From Nitrosomonas communis (lineage in GTDB: Bacteria; Pseudomonadota; Gammaproteobacteria; Burkholderiales; Nitrosomonadaceae): a stretch of 59,049 nt of DNA. Made by a program: the position numbers and the translations under genes. The notes under the pieces were generated by a model. The model had not been told where the DNA came from and ran no database searches. It saw only the letters and a list, made by a program, of their open reading frames with translations. Positions 29,092 to 38,169 of the stretch are shown piece by piece; the first letter of the stretch is position 1, and each line of letters opens with the position of its first letter. The stretch is from positions 1 through 59,049 of the forward strand of contig NZ_FOUB01000020.1 in the NCBI RefSeq assembly GCF_900114745.1. The letters are read 5' to 3'.

Positions 29092-30744
29092 ATGAAGGTT
29101 GTACCACCAAATCCAAAAGCATTAGCTGCCTTATATCGTTGGCTCGATATCAATTTATTTGCACTAGGACGTGAAATGCGGCTTTCGTATTTACCTCCAT
29201 TAATGGTTTACGTTGCTGCTGGTATTTCTAGTTTGACTGGAATCGTTGGCACATTTTACGTTAAAGAACGGCTAGGACTTTCTGCTGAATTTCTGGCAGC
29301 GTTGGCATTCTGGATGGCATTGCCATGGGCACTTAAAATGCCGATTGGCCATCTTGTAGACTTGATATGGCGTTGGAAGAGCCTGTTAGTCTATCTGGGA
29401 GCGAGTTTGATCATGGTAAGTCTGCTCATCATGATCGGATTGCTTGGATATACCGATACCATGCGAAATGTTGCATCAATAGAAAGCTGGTATGTAGCAG
29501 CAGCCTTACTTGCTCCGATTGGTTATGTTTTCCAAGATGTAGTAGCCGATGCAATGACGGTAGAAGCTGTTCCACGTGTAGATGCGAATGGGAAACCATT
29601 GTCTTTAGAAAAGCGCAAACAAATGCATGTCACGATGCAAACTCTTGGCCGAGTAGCCATTATTGGCGGTAGTGTCCTTGTTTCCGTTGCTAATGTTATT
29701 TTGATGCGCGATGTAGGTACCATGCCAGAAGAAGGTAAAACGGCTGCATATTTATTGGTTTATAAACTCGCCTTGGTGATTCCATTTATCTCAGTTTGTG
29801 GGGTGTTTTTTGCTAGCTGGTTGCGGCGGCAAAATATGAGACGTTTTGTATCACAGGGATTGAACCGCAGAGAAGCTGAGGCATTGTTGACTATCCATAC
29901 CGAAGTACCGCAGGTTAATTGGTGGATATTGGGTGGTGGTGCAGCATTTACAATTGTATCTTTAAGTATCGGACTCGGTGGTTATTCTGCTGCCGAGGAA
30001 ATTGTATTTTGTTTATCAATGGCCATCATTCTTTTTCTGATCTGGCGTCTTTCCAGTGAGCTTGATGCAGAAGCACGCAATCAGTTGGTAGGTACAGCCA
30101 TTCTGATATTTATATTCCGTGCACTACCTAACCCAGGAGCAGGCATTACCTGGTGGATGATCGACCAGCTAGGTTTCGATCAACAATTTCTTGCCACCTT
30201 GTCATTGATAGGTGCTGTCTTAACGTTGGTGGGAATGTTTATATTTCGCCGTTTTATGGCAGAACGCTCTATGGCTTATATTATAGGTGTACTTACTATC
30301 GCCAGCACCTTGTTGTCTTTCCCAATCATTGGTATGTACTTTGGTTTGCACGTGTGGACAGCAGCGCAAACAGGAGGAATAGTAGACGCACGTTTTATCG
30401 CCATAATAGATACGGCAATCGAATCCCCACTGGGCCAGATTGCGATGATTCCTATGCTGGCATGGATTGCTAACTCAGCGCCAGATAAACTTAAAGCAAC
30501 TTTTTTTGCTGTTATGGCATCGTTTACTAATCTTGCTTTATCAGCTTCTCAATTGGGCACCAAATATATCAACCAGATTTTTGTTGTTACACGCGAAGTG
30601 AAAGATCCTGTAACCAGCGAAATCTCTGTACCAGCTGATTATAGTGAACTGGGTATGCTATTGATCACAGTGACTATTATTGGCTTTATTCTACCTTTTC
30701 TGGCTATTATCCTCATTAGACAAACACGTTTCCGTAGCGCATGA
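29092..30744 (+). CDS. MFS transporter, folate-biopterin (BT1)-like
   Basis: A 550-residue polytopic membrane protein with about 12-14 hydrophobic segments. The early YVKERLGLSAEFLAALAFWMALPWALKMPIGHLVD recalls the BT1 folate-biopterin transporter family, in which a P-W-x-x-K and a following G-x-x-x-D are typical. Length is longer than ordinary MFS carriers. The substrate is not shown by context (an htrA-type protease before it, comEA after). The BT1 reading is by eye and moderate; MFS fold is safer. Confidence 0.7.
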   Translation: MKVVPPNPKALAALYRWLDINLFALGREMRLSYLPPLMVYVAAGISSLTGIVGTFYVKERLGLSAEFLAALAFWMALPWALKMPIGHLVDLIWRWKSLLVYLGASLIMVSLLIMIGLLGYTDTMRNVASIESWYVAAALLAPIGYVFQDVVADAMTVEAVPRVDANGKPLSLEKRKQMHVTMQTLGRVAIIGGSVLVSVANVILMRDVGTMPEEGKTAAYLLVYKLALVIPFISVCGVFFASWLRRQNMRRFVSQGLNRREAEALLTIHTEVPQVNWWILGGGAAFTIVSLSIGLGGYSAAEEIVFCLSMAIILFLIWRLSSELDAEARNQLVGTAILIFIFRALPNPGAGITWWMIDQLGFDQQFLATLSLIGAVLTLVGMFIFRRFMAERSMAYIIGVLTIASTLLSFPIIGMYFGLHVWTAAQTGGIVDARFIAIIDTAIESPLGQIAMIPMLAWIANSAPDKLKATFFAVMASFTNLALSASQLGTKYINQIFVVTREVKDPVTSEISVPADYSELGMLLITVTIIGFILPFLAIILIRQTRFRSA

Positions 30745-30876
30745 GAGCTGGCTTTACCTTGATCTATCTAAAATTTTCTCAATAAGATTGAGAAAATGCC
30801 GATATATTTAATGCTTTATAAGCAATAAAGGCTTGTCAAAAGCAAAACAACACTTTTTCTAATTTTGGGAGTGATT

Positions 30877-31173
30877 ATGGTAAGGTTAAAACAACTGATA
30901 ATTATCTTTTTTATATTGAGTAGTGATGTTTATGCAGCAGTAGATATTAATACTGCTTCACAAGCCGAGCTCGAAGCGCTGAAGGGAATTGGTCCAGCCA
31001 AGGCAAAAGCCATTGTTGAATATCGAAATGAGCATGGCCTGTTTAGTTCGGTTGATGATTTGGAAAAAGTGAATGGTATTGGAGCGGGCACTCTTCAGCA
31101 AATACGCAATGATCTGACAGTGGAGAAGGGAGAAAAAATAGCAGTTGAACAGAAAAAAGAGTCCAATCCATAA
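30877..31173 (+). CDS. ComEA-like helix-hairpin-helix protein
   Basis: A 98-residue exported protein: signal peptide MVRLKQLIIIFFILSSDVYA, then two helix-hairpin-helix motifs (DINTASQAELEALKGIGPAKAKAIVEYR and FSSVDDLEKVNGIGAGTLQQIR). In naturally competent bacteria ComEA binds double-stranded DNA in the periplasm; the short stand-alone version is common in Proteobacteria and sometimes unrelated to competence. The start at 30877 is preferred over the TTG at 30865 because GGGAG at 30868-30872 serves as its ribosome site. Confidence 0.88.
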   Translation: MVRLKQLIIIFFILSSDVYAAVDINTASQAELEALKGIGPAKAKAIVEYRNEHGLFSSVDDLEKVNGIGAGTLQQIRNDLTVEKGEKIAVEQKKESNP

Positions 31174-31189
31174 GTTAGCGAAGTAATAC

Positions 31190-31232
31190 ATACCCTCAGA
31201 AATACATTTCAGTTTCTGGGGGTATTTTTTTT
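31190..31232 (+). terminator. Rho-independent terminator after comEA
   Basis: ATACCCTCAGAAA (31190-31202) pairs with TTTCTGGGGGTAT (31213-31225), a 13-bp stem with one G-T pair, followed directly by a run of seven T. It lies 17 bp after the comEA stop and before cysM. Confidence 0.88.
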
Positions 31233-31308
31233 GCTATTCTGATTCTTTGGGCATTTATCTTTAATGACATATGCGATAATTAATCCTCTAGCAAAAATTG
31301 CATTGTCT

Positions 31309-32193
31309 ATGTTCAAAACAATTGAGAATTTTGTTGGTAGCACACCCTTAGTAGAACTTAAACGGATCCCTGGAGAAACCAGTAATACCATTCTGGCTAA
31401 GCTTGAGGGAAATAACCCAGCTGGGTCAGTGAAAGATCGGCCAGCGCTTTCTATGATTAAGCATGCGCAAAAGCGAGGTGATATCAAACCAGGTGATACT
31501 TTAATTGAAGCTACGAGTGGCAATACCGGTATTGCCTTGGCAATGGCGGCGGCCATGATGGGTTATCGGATGATTCTTGTTATGCCGGAAAATTTGAGTA
31601 TAGAACGTCGGCAAGCAATGAGTGCGTTTGGCGCTGAAATTATATTAACCCCTAAGGAAGGAGGTATGGAAAAGGCACGTGATATTGCTGAGAAAATGTG
31701 TGAAGAAGGTAGCGGGTTTATTCTTGATCAGTTTGCTAACCCTGATAATCCGTTAGCTCATTATGAGGGTACCGCTCCGGAAATCTGGCGTGATACGGAT
31801 GAAAAAATAACTCATTTTGTAAGTAGCATGGGCACCACAGGCACCATCATGGGATGCGCTCGATATTTTTCAGAAAAGAAATCAGCTATTGAAATTATTG
31901 GAGTGCAACCAGAAGAAGGATCGCAGATTCCGGGTATTCGTAAGTGGCCAGAAAATTACTTGCCGAAAATATATGATCCTAAACGGGTGAACCGCATCAT
32001 ACTGGTTTCTCAGCATGAAGCTGAGGCTATGACTCGGCGTTTGGCGCGCGAAGAGGGAATTTTTGCGGGGATCTCATCAGGTGGGGCACTAGCTGCAGCG
32101 CTTAAAGTTTCTGCGGAGCTAGATAATGCAGTGATTGTTTTTATTGTATGCGACCGTGGCGATCGCTATTTATCTACCAGCATTTTTAAATAA
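31309..32193 (+). CDS. cysM: Cysteine synthase B (O-acetylserine sulfhydrylase)
   Basis: A PLP enzyme forming cysteine from O-acetylserine and sulfide or thiosulfate. IENFVGSTPLVELKRI opens the fold; GNNPAGSVKDRPALSMI holds the PLP lysine; EATSGNTGIALAMAAAMMGY is the phosphate/substrate loop; GTTGTIMG and GISSGGALAAAL complete it. The short length and the GNNPAGSVKDR wording fit CysM rather than CysK. The ATG at 31309 fits family starts; the ATG at 31264 adds 15 unmatched residues. Its 3' end runs into the dead YccA-like gene. Confidence 0.93.
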   Translation: MFKTIENFVGSTPLVELKRIPGETSNTILAKLEGNNPAGSVKDRPALSMIKHAQKRGDIKPGDTLIEATSGNTGIALAMAAAMMGYRMILVMPENLSIERRQAMSAFGAEIILTPKEGGMEKARDIAEKMCEEGSGFILDQFANPDNPLAHYEGTAPEIWRDTDEKITHFVSSMGTTGTIMGCARYFSEKKSAIEIIGVQPEEGSQIPGIRKWPENYLPKIYDPKRVNRIILVSQHEAEAMTRRLAREEGIFAGISSGGALAAALKVSAELDNAVIVFIVCDRGDRYLSTSIFK

Positions 32194-32980
32194 AAAACTA
32201 GGTTTGACAGATGCAGTATTAAACAAAAAGATGGTTATTTTTGTCCACCCTTTTTGATTTATGGAGATACAGTCACTAGTTAATCTCTTTTCACCTGAGA
32301 GAGCTGGTAGTAATTGCAGCAAGCTGATAAATAAATTATAAATACTCTGGTAAATACCCAATGTTGCCATTACATAATGAGTCTCACCACCATTTACGAT
32401 ACGACTGACATCAAACAAGATAAACACTGAGCCTGAGAAAAGCAATACTGCAGCAGCAGAGATTGCCCGCGATACAGCGGGCATAGCAAAGGATAAATTA
32501 GCCCGTGAAGCGAGAACCAACAAGATTATCCCAACCAATAAGAAATTACGCAAAAAGCCAAAATCTTTACGGGTTACAGTAGCAATTCCTGTCAGAGTAA
32601 AAAAAGATAACCCCCGGTTCCAGCTACTGCTGTACCAATCAATTGCGTGTCATTGCTAAAATTTAATGCATATTAAAGCAACGGTCCTAACTACCAGCCA
32701 GCCACAAAGGTAAATGCGAAAAGTAGCAATATGCCCCAGGTGCTATTACGGGTAGCGCTTACTGCAAACATTAAACCTATCATGACGGCCAACATGACCA
32801 GAGAACTTATGAGCGGTGATTGAGCAAGAAAAGAGAAATTTGTTCTGTTCCGATTGCCGGATCGATGACGGTTAGAATCATTGTTAAGCCGAGCATCCAA
32901 TAAGTATTCGCAATACCTTATTACGAATAATGCTTATATCTCCTGTTTGAGCAGTAGAAGCTATGTATCGCGCATATTAG
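32170..32980 (-). pseudogene. Decayed Bax-inhibitor-1/YccA family membrane protein
   Basis: The minus strand carries pieces of an integral membrane protein in different frames. Near 32930 comes KVLR, then NTYWMLGLTMILTVI in another frame, then FLAQSPLISSLVMLAVMIGLMFAVS (to 32691), and after a shift MRNFLLVGIILLVLASRANL to a GGETHYVMATLGIYQSIYNLFISLLQLL tail. That tail is the signature of the YccA/BI-1 family. At least two frameshifts separate the pieces, so no full protein is made. The C-terminus reads on past the family end and slightly overlaps cysM. Confidence 0.75.
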
Positions 32981-33133
32981 ATTACATAACTATCCTTTTA
33001 CCTTTTTTTGAAAAAACAGTACTCGACTATCCACATTTATTAAAAGTTGCGAATAGTTACCAATGCATTTTATTCAAGCGCATCTACTAAATAAATTATC
33101 GGAGATATTACTGGTGTAATATTACAGAATTAT

Positions 33134-33964
33134 TTACTCGAAAAGATTGATAATGCCATCCAGTCCCACAAAATTAATGGAATAAGTTGATTTCTCTTGT
33201 AAAACGGGTTTTGCGTGGTATGCAATGCCAATGCCTGCAGATTCTAGCATTTTTAGATCATTGGCCCCATCGCCAACAGCAATAACTTGTTCCTTGTTCA
33301 GACGTAGCTCATCTCGGATACGCCTTAACAATTCAGCTTTTCCCTCGGCGCCAATAATATTACCAAGCACCTGGCCAGTTAATTTTTTATCCTTGATTTC
33401 CAATGTATTTGCAAAGGCATAATCTAATCCAAGCTCTGTTTTGATTCTATCAGTGAAAAAGGTAAAACCTCCTGAGATTACCATGGTCTTGAGGCCTACT
33501 GCTTGCATGCGCTGTAGCAGTTTTTTTGCGCCAGGGTTTAATCTAACTTTTTCATCATAAACTTTTTGCAGCGCTTCTTGCGGTAATCCTTCTAGAAGTG
33601 CTGTACGCCGAATCAGGCTTTCAGCGAAGTCAATTTCGCCTCGCATGGTGCTCTGCGTAATTTCTGCAACTTGAGGCTTGACATTGTACATGCCAGCCAT
33701 TTCGTCAATCGATTCAATGGCAATAAGTGTTGAATCCATATCCATTGCAATTAACCCAAAATTAGTTAACTTTGTTCCGCTCGGAATAAAAGCAAAATCG
33801 AGTTTTAATTCAGCGCAGTATTCAGGAATATCGGGATGAGGATTCGCGTTTGCCAAGCGGAATGCTTGCCCGGTAACACGCTCAATTTGGTTAGCTTGCG
33901 CGAGTTTTGCAAGTGCTCGCAGGTCGCTGTTTTCAATTTCTAGTCCTTGGATGATGAGGTTCAT
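33134..33964 (-). CDS. serB: Phosphoserine phosphatase
   Basis: A 276-residue HAD-superfamily enzyme for the last step of serine synthesis. The nucleophile motif MDMDSTLIAIE (motif I), the SGGFTFF motif II serine, the KKLTGQVLG region with the motif III lysine and GDGANDLKMLESAGIGIAYHAKP (motif IV) are all intact. The N-terminal about 70 residues form a short regulatory-like region, as in many proteobacterial SerB. Length is normal. It is divergent from pepA across a repeat-rich spacer. Confidence 0.95.
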   Translation of the reverse strand: MNLIIQGLEIENSDLRALAKLAQANQIERVTGQAFRLANANPHPDIPEYCAELKLDFAFIPSGTKLTNFGLIAMDMDSTLIAIESIDEMAGMYNVKPQVAEITQSTMRGEIDFAESLIRRTALLEGLPQEALQKVYDEKVRLNPGAKKLLQRMQAVGLKTMVISGGFTFFTDRIKTELGLDYAFANTLEIKDKKLTGQVLGNIIGAEGKAELLRRIRDELRLNKEQVIAVGDGANDLKMLESAGIGIAYHAKPVLQEKSTYSINFVGLDGIINLFE

Positions 33965-34005
33965 GGTGTATCCGAATCATTATTAATTATTGATAGTGAT
34001 GTAAT

Positions 34006-34171
34006 AAAGCAAGCGCAAAGCAAGGTACTCCAGATGTGATTCCATTTCTAAATCAAAACTGACTTTGTCGGCTTCACCTTGCCGTATTTATTTATACTGT
34101 CTGCGGCTCGCCTTGGCGTCATTTTAGATTTAGAAATGGAATAGTGGAGTACCTTGCTTTGCGCTTGCTTT
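34006..34171. repeat. 27-bp perfect inverted repeat enclosing a MITE
   Basis: Bases 34006-34032 are the exact reverse complement of 34145-34171. The arms include the core GCAAGCGCAAAGCAAGG. Between the arms lies MITE copy 2 (34040-34141) with only 7 and 3 extra bases. Without the MITE the arms would form a compact hairpin of 27 bp with a very short loop. It lies in the serB/pepA divergent spacer. Confidence 0.9.
34040..34141. repeat. 101-bp MITE-like element, copy 2 (102 bp)
   Basis: Begins TTCCATTTCTAAATC and ends GATTTAGAAATGGAA, 15 bp of perfect terminal inverted repeat. Interior matches the other copies, with one extra base. The flanking trinucleotides are TGA and TAG, so no exact duplication is seen here. 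It sits in the middle of the 27-bp inverted repeat 34006-34171. Confidence 0.9.
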
Positions 34172-34317
34172 TAATTCGAAATTAACTTTAAGGTAGAGAT
34201 TTTACTCCAGTTATCCCCTGTTGCTTATTTTGACTTTATACATAAAGTACAGCGATAATCCATGCAAATTTATTTATAAAGTTCTTTCATCTTAAAATAA
34301 TTAACAAGGAGTAGAAA

Positions 34318-35808
34318 GTGGATTTTACAATCAAACTCTGCGCGCCAGAAAAACAGCGCGGAGCCTGTATCGTGGTGGGTGTATTTGAATCACGCAAATT
34401 GACCGAGCCTGCCAAAAGTTTGGATGATGCTTCCAAAGGCTTCATCAGCAATATCTTACGCCAAGGTGATATGGAGGGTAAGGCTAATACAACTTTACTG
34501 TTACACAACATTCCTGGCATTCCAAGTAAGCGCGTGATGTTGGTTGGATTAGGTAAAGAGAAAGAGTTCAATGATAAGGTGTATCAACAAGCAGTTTTAA
34601 CCACATTCAAAGCGTTATCTCAAACATCCGCTCCAGATGCTACCTTCTTCTTGGCGGATATTCCATTAAAGCAACGGGATATTGCGTGGAAAATTACCCA
34701 GACAGTGATTCTGGTGGCGGAAAGTACTTATCGTTTTGATCGCCTTAAAAGTAAGCCAGAAAAAGAGCAGCCTGCTCTTAGTAAAATTACGATAAGCGTG
34801 AATGATCAAGCATCGCTTCAAGCTGGAGAGAAAGCATTACAGCAGGGTCTTGCAATTGCGCGGGGCATAAAGGTAGCTAAGGATCTCGGAAATCTTGCGC
34901 CCAATATCTGTACCCCGACATATCTTGCTGAGCAAGCTACCGATATGGCTAAAGCCTATGATCTTAAGGTTTCTGTATTAGGACAGAAAGAGATGGAAAA
35001 AGCGGGTATGGGCGCATTGCTTGCTGTTGCACGTGGAAGCCATCAGCCTGCCAAATTAATCGTATTAGAGTACCGCGGCTTGGCAAAAATGGAAAAACCT
35101 ATTGTGCTAGTCGGTAAAGGCGTCACTTTTGATACGGGTGGTATCTCATTAAAGCCTGCAGCTGAGATGGATGAGATGAAATTCGATATGAGTGGCGCAG
35201 GCAGTGTATTGGGCACATTAACAGCGGTAGCAGAAATGAAGCTCCCTCTCAATATTGTTGGTATTATTCCTGCGACTGAGAATATGCCTGGTGGCAATGC
35301 AAGCAAACCAGGGGATGTGGTGACAAGCATGTCTGGCCAAACAATTGAAATTCTAAATACTGATGCTGAGGGGCGGCTGATTTTATGCGATGCGCTGACC
35401 TATGCTGAACGGTATAAACCTGATGCCGTAATTGATATCGCAACCCTAACTGGAGCTTGCGTCATTGCACTGGGACATATAGCATCTGGTTTAATGAGTA
35501 ACAATGATCAATTGGCCCAGGAATTATTACAAGCTTCCGAATTAGCGTCGGATCGTGTTTGGCGGCTGCCGCTGTGGGATGATTATCAGGAGTTGCTGAA
35601 AAGCAACTTCGCAGATATGGCAAACATTGGTGGACGCTCAGCAGGAACAATTTCAGCTGCCTGCTTTTTGTCACGCTTTACAGCAAAATATCCTTGGGCA
35701 CATCTGGATATTGCCGGTACGGCCTGGAAAAATGGTAAGGAAAAGGGTTCTACTGGTCGTCCGGTACCGCTTTTGGCACAATTTTTAATTTCGCGTGCGA
35801 AAGCATAA
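34318..35808 (+). CDS. pepA: Leucyl aminopeptidase (PepA)
   Basis: A 496-residue M17 metallopeptidase removing N-terminal residues from peptides; some PepA proteins also bind DNA. GTG start at 34318 with AAGGAG about 9 bp upstream. The catalytic domain has VGKGVTFDTGGISLKPAAEMDEMKFDMSGAG with the two metal-binding aspartates and lysine, and the signature NTDAEGRLILCDAL. The N-terminal macro-like domain is of usual length. holC follows at 17 bp, a standard pepA-holC-valS order here broken by mobile DNA before valS. Confidence 0.95.
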   Translation: MDFTIKLCAPEKQRGACIVVGVFESRKLTEPAKSLDDASKGFISNILRQGDMEGKANTTLLLHNIPGIPSKRVMLVGLGKEKEFNDKVYQQAVLTTFKALSQTSAPDATFFLADIPLKQRDIAWKITQTVILVAESTYRFDRLKSKPEKEQPALSKITISVNDQASLQAGEKALQQGLAIARGIKVAKDLGNLAPNICTPTYLAEQATDMAKAYDLKVSVLGQKEMEKAGMGALLAVARGSHQPAKLIVLEYRGLAKMEKPIVLVGKGVTFDTGGISLKPAAEMDEMKFDMSGAGSVLGTLTAVAEMKLPLNIVGIIPATENMPGGNASKPGDVVTSMSGQTIEILNTDAEGRLILCDALTYAERYKPDAVIDIATLTGACVIALGHIASGLMSNNDQLAQELLQASELASDRVWRLPLWDDYQELLKSNFADMANIGGRSAGTISAACFLSRFTAKYPWAHLDIAGTAWKNGKEKGSTGRPVPLLAQFLISRAKA

Positions 35809-35825
35809 AAATAAGCATTTAAACG

Positions 35826-36263
35826 ATGCCACAAATTGATTTTTATTCGGGTGCATCCGACAAATTATTGATTGCATGCCGATTAAGTGAAAAAGTGATT
35901 CAACAGGCGACCAAAATAATGGTTTATATACCAGATTCGTCACTTCTGAATCAATTCGATAAATTGCTCTGGACATTCTCTCCCATCAGCTTTATTCCGC
36001 ATTGCCACGGTGATGACAAAATGGCCAACGTTACGCCGGTGATATTAATTAGTAATAGCGAGGAAATTCAGCAGATCGGGTCGTATGAGGTATTGCTTAA
36101 CCTGCATGATGAAGTACCTCCAGTTTATGATCGCTTTCAAAGAGTCATCGAAATCGTTGAAAATGTACCCGAGGACAAGTTGGTTGCTCGTAAACGTTAT
36201 CGTTTCTATCAGGAGCAAGGGCTCAGTGTACACCACCATAAACTTGATCAGAATCAGCATTGA
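35826..36263 (+). CDS. holC: DNA polymerase III chi subunit
   Basis: A 145-residue chi subunit that links the clamp loader to single-strand binding protein. QIDFYSGASDKLLIACRLSEKVI, then YIPDSSLLNQFDKLLWTFSPISFIPHC and a NLHDEVPPVYDRFQRVIEIV stretch are recognisable. The C-terminal RKRYRFYQEQGLSVHHHKL matches the usual end. It follows pepA by 17 bp. In many relatives valS comes directly after; here about 2.1 kb of intron and IS remnants intervene. Confidence 0.9.
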   Translation: MPQIDFYSGASDKLLIACRLSEKVIQQATKIMVYIPDSSLLNQFDKLLWTFSPISFIPHCHGDDKMANVTPVILISNSEEIQQIGSYEVLLNLHDEVPPVYDRFQRVIEIVENVPEDKLVARKRYRFYQEQGLSVHHHKLDQNQH

Positions 36264-36614
36264 TCGATACCAGAACGATTCTTTCTTTTTCGTTTCACGA
36301 GGGGGCTGATTATTCTGCGATATCTGTCAAGGTTGATGAAGAGGCATGACTGAATAAACTGGATACAGAGAGCCATAGCGATATCGAAAGGTATCTTCTG
36401 CAATGTTTTATCCTAACAAAGTTGTCTTAAGCTTCCAATTTTTATTGGGCTGCTGGAAGTTAATCGGAAAAAACGGCATTGAGAAACCAAGAGATTCTAA
36501 GGCTGATTGAAAAAAGCTTGCTTGCTTTGGCTCTTTAATTAATAACGATTTCTCGGTATGTTGCATGCATCATCAGGAAAATTCTTGGGTTTATAACCAA
36601 AGAATGCGCAACTA
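36264..36614. other. Spacer before the group II intron
   Basis: About 350 bp between holC and the intron 5' end. No gene, hairpin or known repeat was recognised. It probably contains relics of the sequence into which the elements inserted. Confidence 0.4.
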
Positions 36615-37244
36615 GTGTGCTACGAGGATAGGAAACTGTCCGTAACTATACAAATGATGGAGGAAGGCCCTCCGGAATCACCTTACAGGAGGAGGTTTCA
36701 GACCACCTTAAGGGGCTCTTGTCAAAAGCCTGGGTCGTGAGCGTTAAGGAAAAGGCACTTTTAAAAGTGTCAGGTGAGGATTAAGAAGATGAACAATAAG
36801 TGTACCCTTGCAAGCATCGAAACGTCTGTAAGTGTAGTCAAAATCAGGAGCTTAATTATCTCCTGAGATAAGTCCAAAGGATACCTGTTTACTGTTTGGA
36901 TGGCTGCCGGTGTAGAGAGGGCATGAGCTTAATCTGGGCGTTTGTATGCAACGTAGGAACCTTGTACGTGATGTTAAGAGAAAATCTTATAAGCGAAACC
37001 CGCGAAGGGGGAAAGTATCGATGCATTTATGAGGGGCGGATCATCCCGTATGAGCGTTGAAATTTCTGTAATGGAAATGGAGTGAAGGGGATGTGTTGGC
37101 TCAGGCTAAGTATTTGCCAACCCAGCTCGGGGAAGAGCGTATGCTTTGCCTGTAGTATTTAGCATTGACAGGCGCTGTATGAATCGAGAGGTTCACGTAC
37201 GGAGTCTGTGAGGAGCTGGAGGTGAAACTCCTTCGGCTTACTCG
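36615..37244 (+). mobile_element. Group II intron RNA without an open reading frame
   Basis: The 5' end GTGTGC at 36615 fits the GUGYG start of group II introns. Domain V is clear at 37171-37204: GCTGTATG, a GAGA tetraloop flanked by AATC/GGTT, then CACGTACGG, very near the bacterial consensus. It is followed by a domain VI-type helix (GGAG/CTCC, 37217-37232) ending CTTACTCG. Upstream structured stems typical of domain I occur (GGATAGGAAACTGTCC at 36626-36641). Only about 70 nt separate domains III and V, so domain IV has no reverse transcriptase. Boundaries are approximate. Confidence 0.8.
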
Positions 37245-37259
37245 CGCGGATTGAAGCTT

Positions 37260-37997
37260 TAGTGGCAAACAAGTCATTGCTTTCTACCTGTTCGGTGTGA
37301 TGGACAAGTATAGAGTGATCAAAGGTATTTATGAGTATGCGGATCATCTTTTACGCGCTTGGTTTGCGCGACTTCCGAGTAATGTGGCTTATATTCAGCG
37401 CCTGAATCGGGTAGCCGATGTGTTTGAGCCCTTATCCTTATTAGCACTGATTCAGCAGGAAGATGAAGCTAGGAAGCCAGGACAAGCCTGGCTGATCGAT
37501 TTATTGCCGGCAGTCCGGTCAGAGACAAGGCCATCGGTTTAACGCGTGTGTAGCGAAACAGTTGACGGATTTAGGTTATTCCATTTCTAAAGCAAAAATG
37601 ACTTTGTCGGCTTCACCTTGCCATATTATTTATACTGTCTGCGGCTCGCTTTCGCTTCATTTTTGATTTAGAAATGGAATTACTGCTCAACAAGGAAGCT
37701 GTTCTATCATGTGGTATTCAGGTTCCTATCATGGGACGCCACCAGCCAGGTTCATTGCCGATCCCTGCGTACATCGGTGTCATCGGCGTGAGTGACCATG
37801 ATGGTAAAATATTTGATCAGATTCGATCACAATTGCACGGCAACAAAAACTATATCGCGATAGAGCTTATCAACCCCCTGGTTGCCGAAGACGTCAGACA
37901 AGCCCGACATCTGATCGTTTTGACACCGGTTAAAAAACAAAAAAGGCAATTCTATCCGAAACCACAGGATCAATGGCTGACTGCAGCGGTTCACTAG
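37260..37997 (+). pseudogene. IS982-family transposase remnant, interrupted by a MITE
   Basis: Reading from 37268, the frame gives SGKQVIAFYLFGVMDKYRVIKG and a LPSNVAYIQRLNRVADVF stretch, the N-terminal part of an IS982-type transposase. It ends in a frameshift near 37530, after which CVAKQLTDLGY is read in another frame. MITE copy 3 then splits the codon for this Tyr. After the MITE the sequence resumes CSTRKL, then, after a 2-bp change, IMGRHQPGSLPIPAYIGV, SDHDGKIFDQIRSQLHG and LTVLTPVKKQK-like text to 37997. Both transposase ends and the DDE residues are damaged; it is not active. Confidence 0.85.
37579..37679. repeat. 101-bp MITE-like element, copy 3, inside IS982 remnant
   Basis: Begins TTCCATTTCTAAA and ends TTTAGAAATGGAA. 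Flanked by TTA at 37576-37578 and 37680-37682. Removing the element plus one TTA restores the codons for GYCSTRKL in the interrupted transposase, showing a clean insertion with a 3-bp target duplication. Confidence 0.95.
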
Positions 37998-38169
37998 CAG
38001 GCTGTTGAAAAGCTATCTGCATTGCCTCTGCGATAATAAAAACAGATTCAAAATGAAAAACAAGTTCAAAATATTCGTTTATCAGCTATAAACACCGCTT
38101 TTTTACTGTTTTTACCTATCATTATCATCGACTACTTCCGTTTCCAGTACGTTATTATTTAACAGCTTG
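37998..38169. repeat. Second MITE-like repeat (type B), copy 1
   Basis: Starts GCAGGCTGTTGAAAAGC and ends with TTTAACAGCTTG, a diverged inverted repeat of the start. CTAG at 37994-37997 and at 38170-38173 flank it, a possible 4-bp target duplication. About 172 bp long and non-coding. A related sequence occurs at 58688-58830. It truncates the IS982 remnant at its stop codon. Confidence 0.7.

Noticed and set aside
36264..36614. Possible 5' portion of the IS982 transposase before the intron
   Set aside because: No IS982 residues could be read upstream of the intron in any frame, so insertion of the intron within the IS is only a possibility.
37674..37997. 107-codon frame that starts inside a MITE
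   Set aside because: Its first codons come from the MITE end; the rest is the C-terminal part of the IS982 remnant, so it is annotated as part of that pseudogene.
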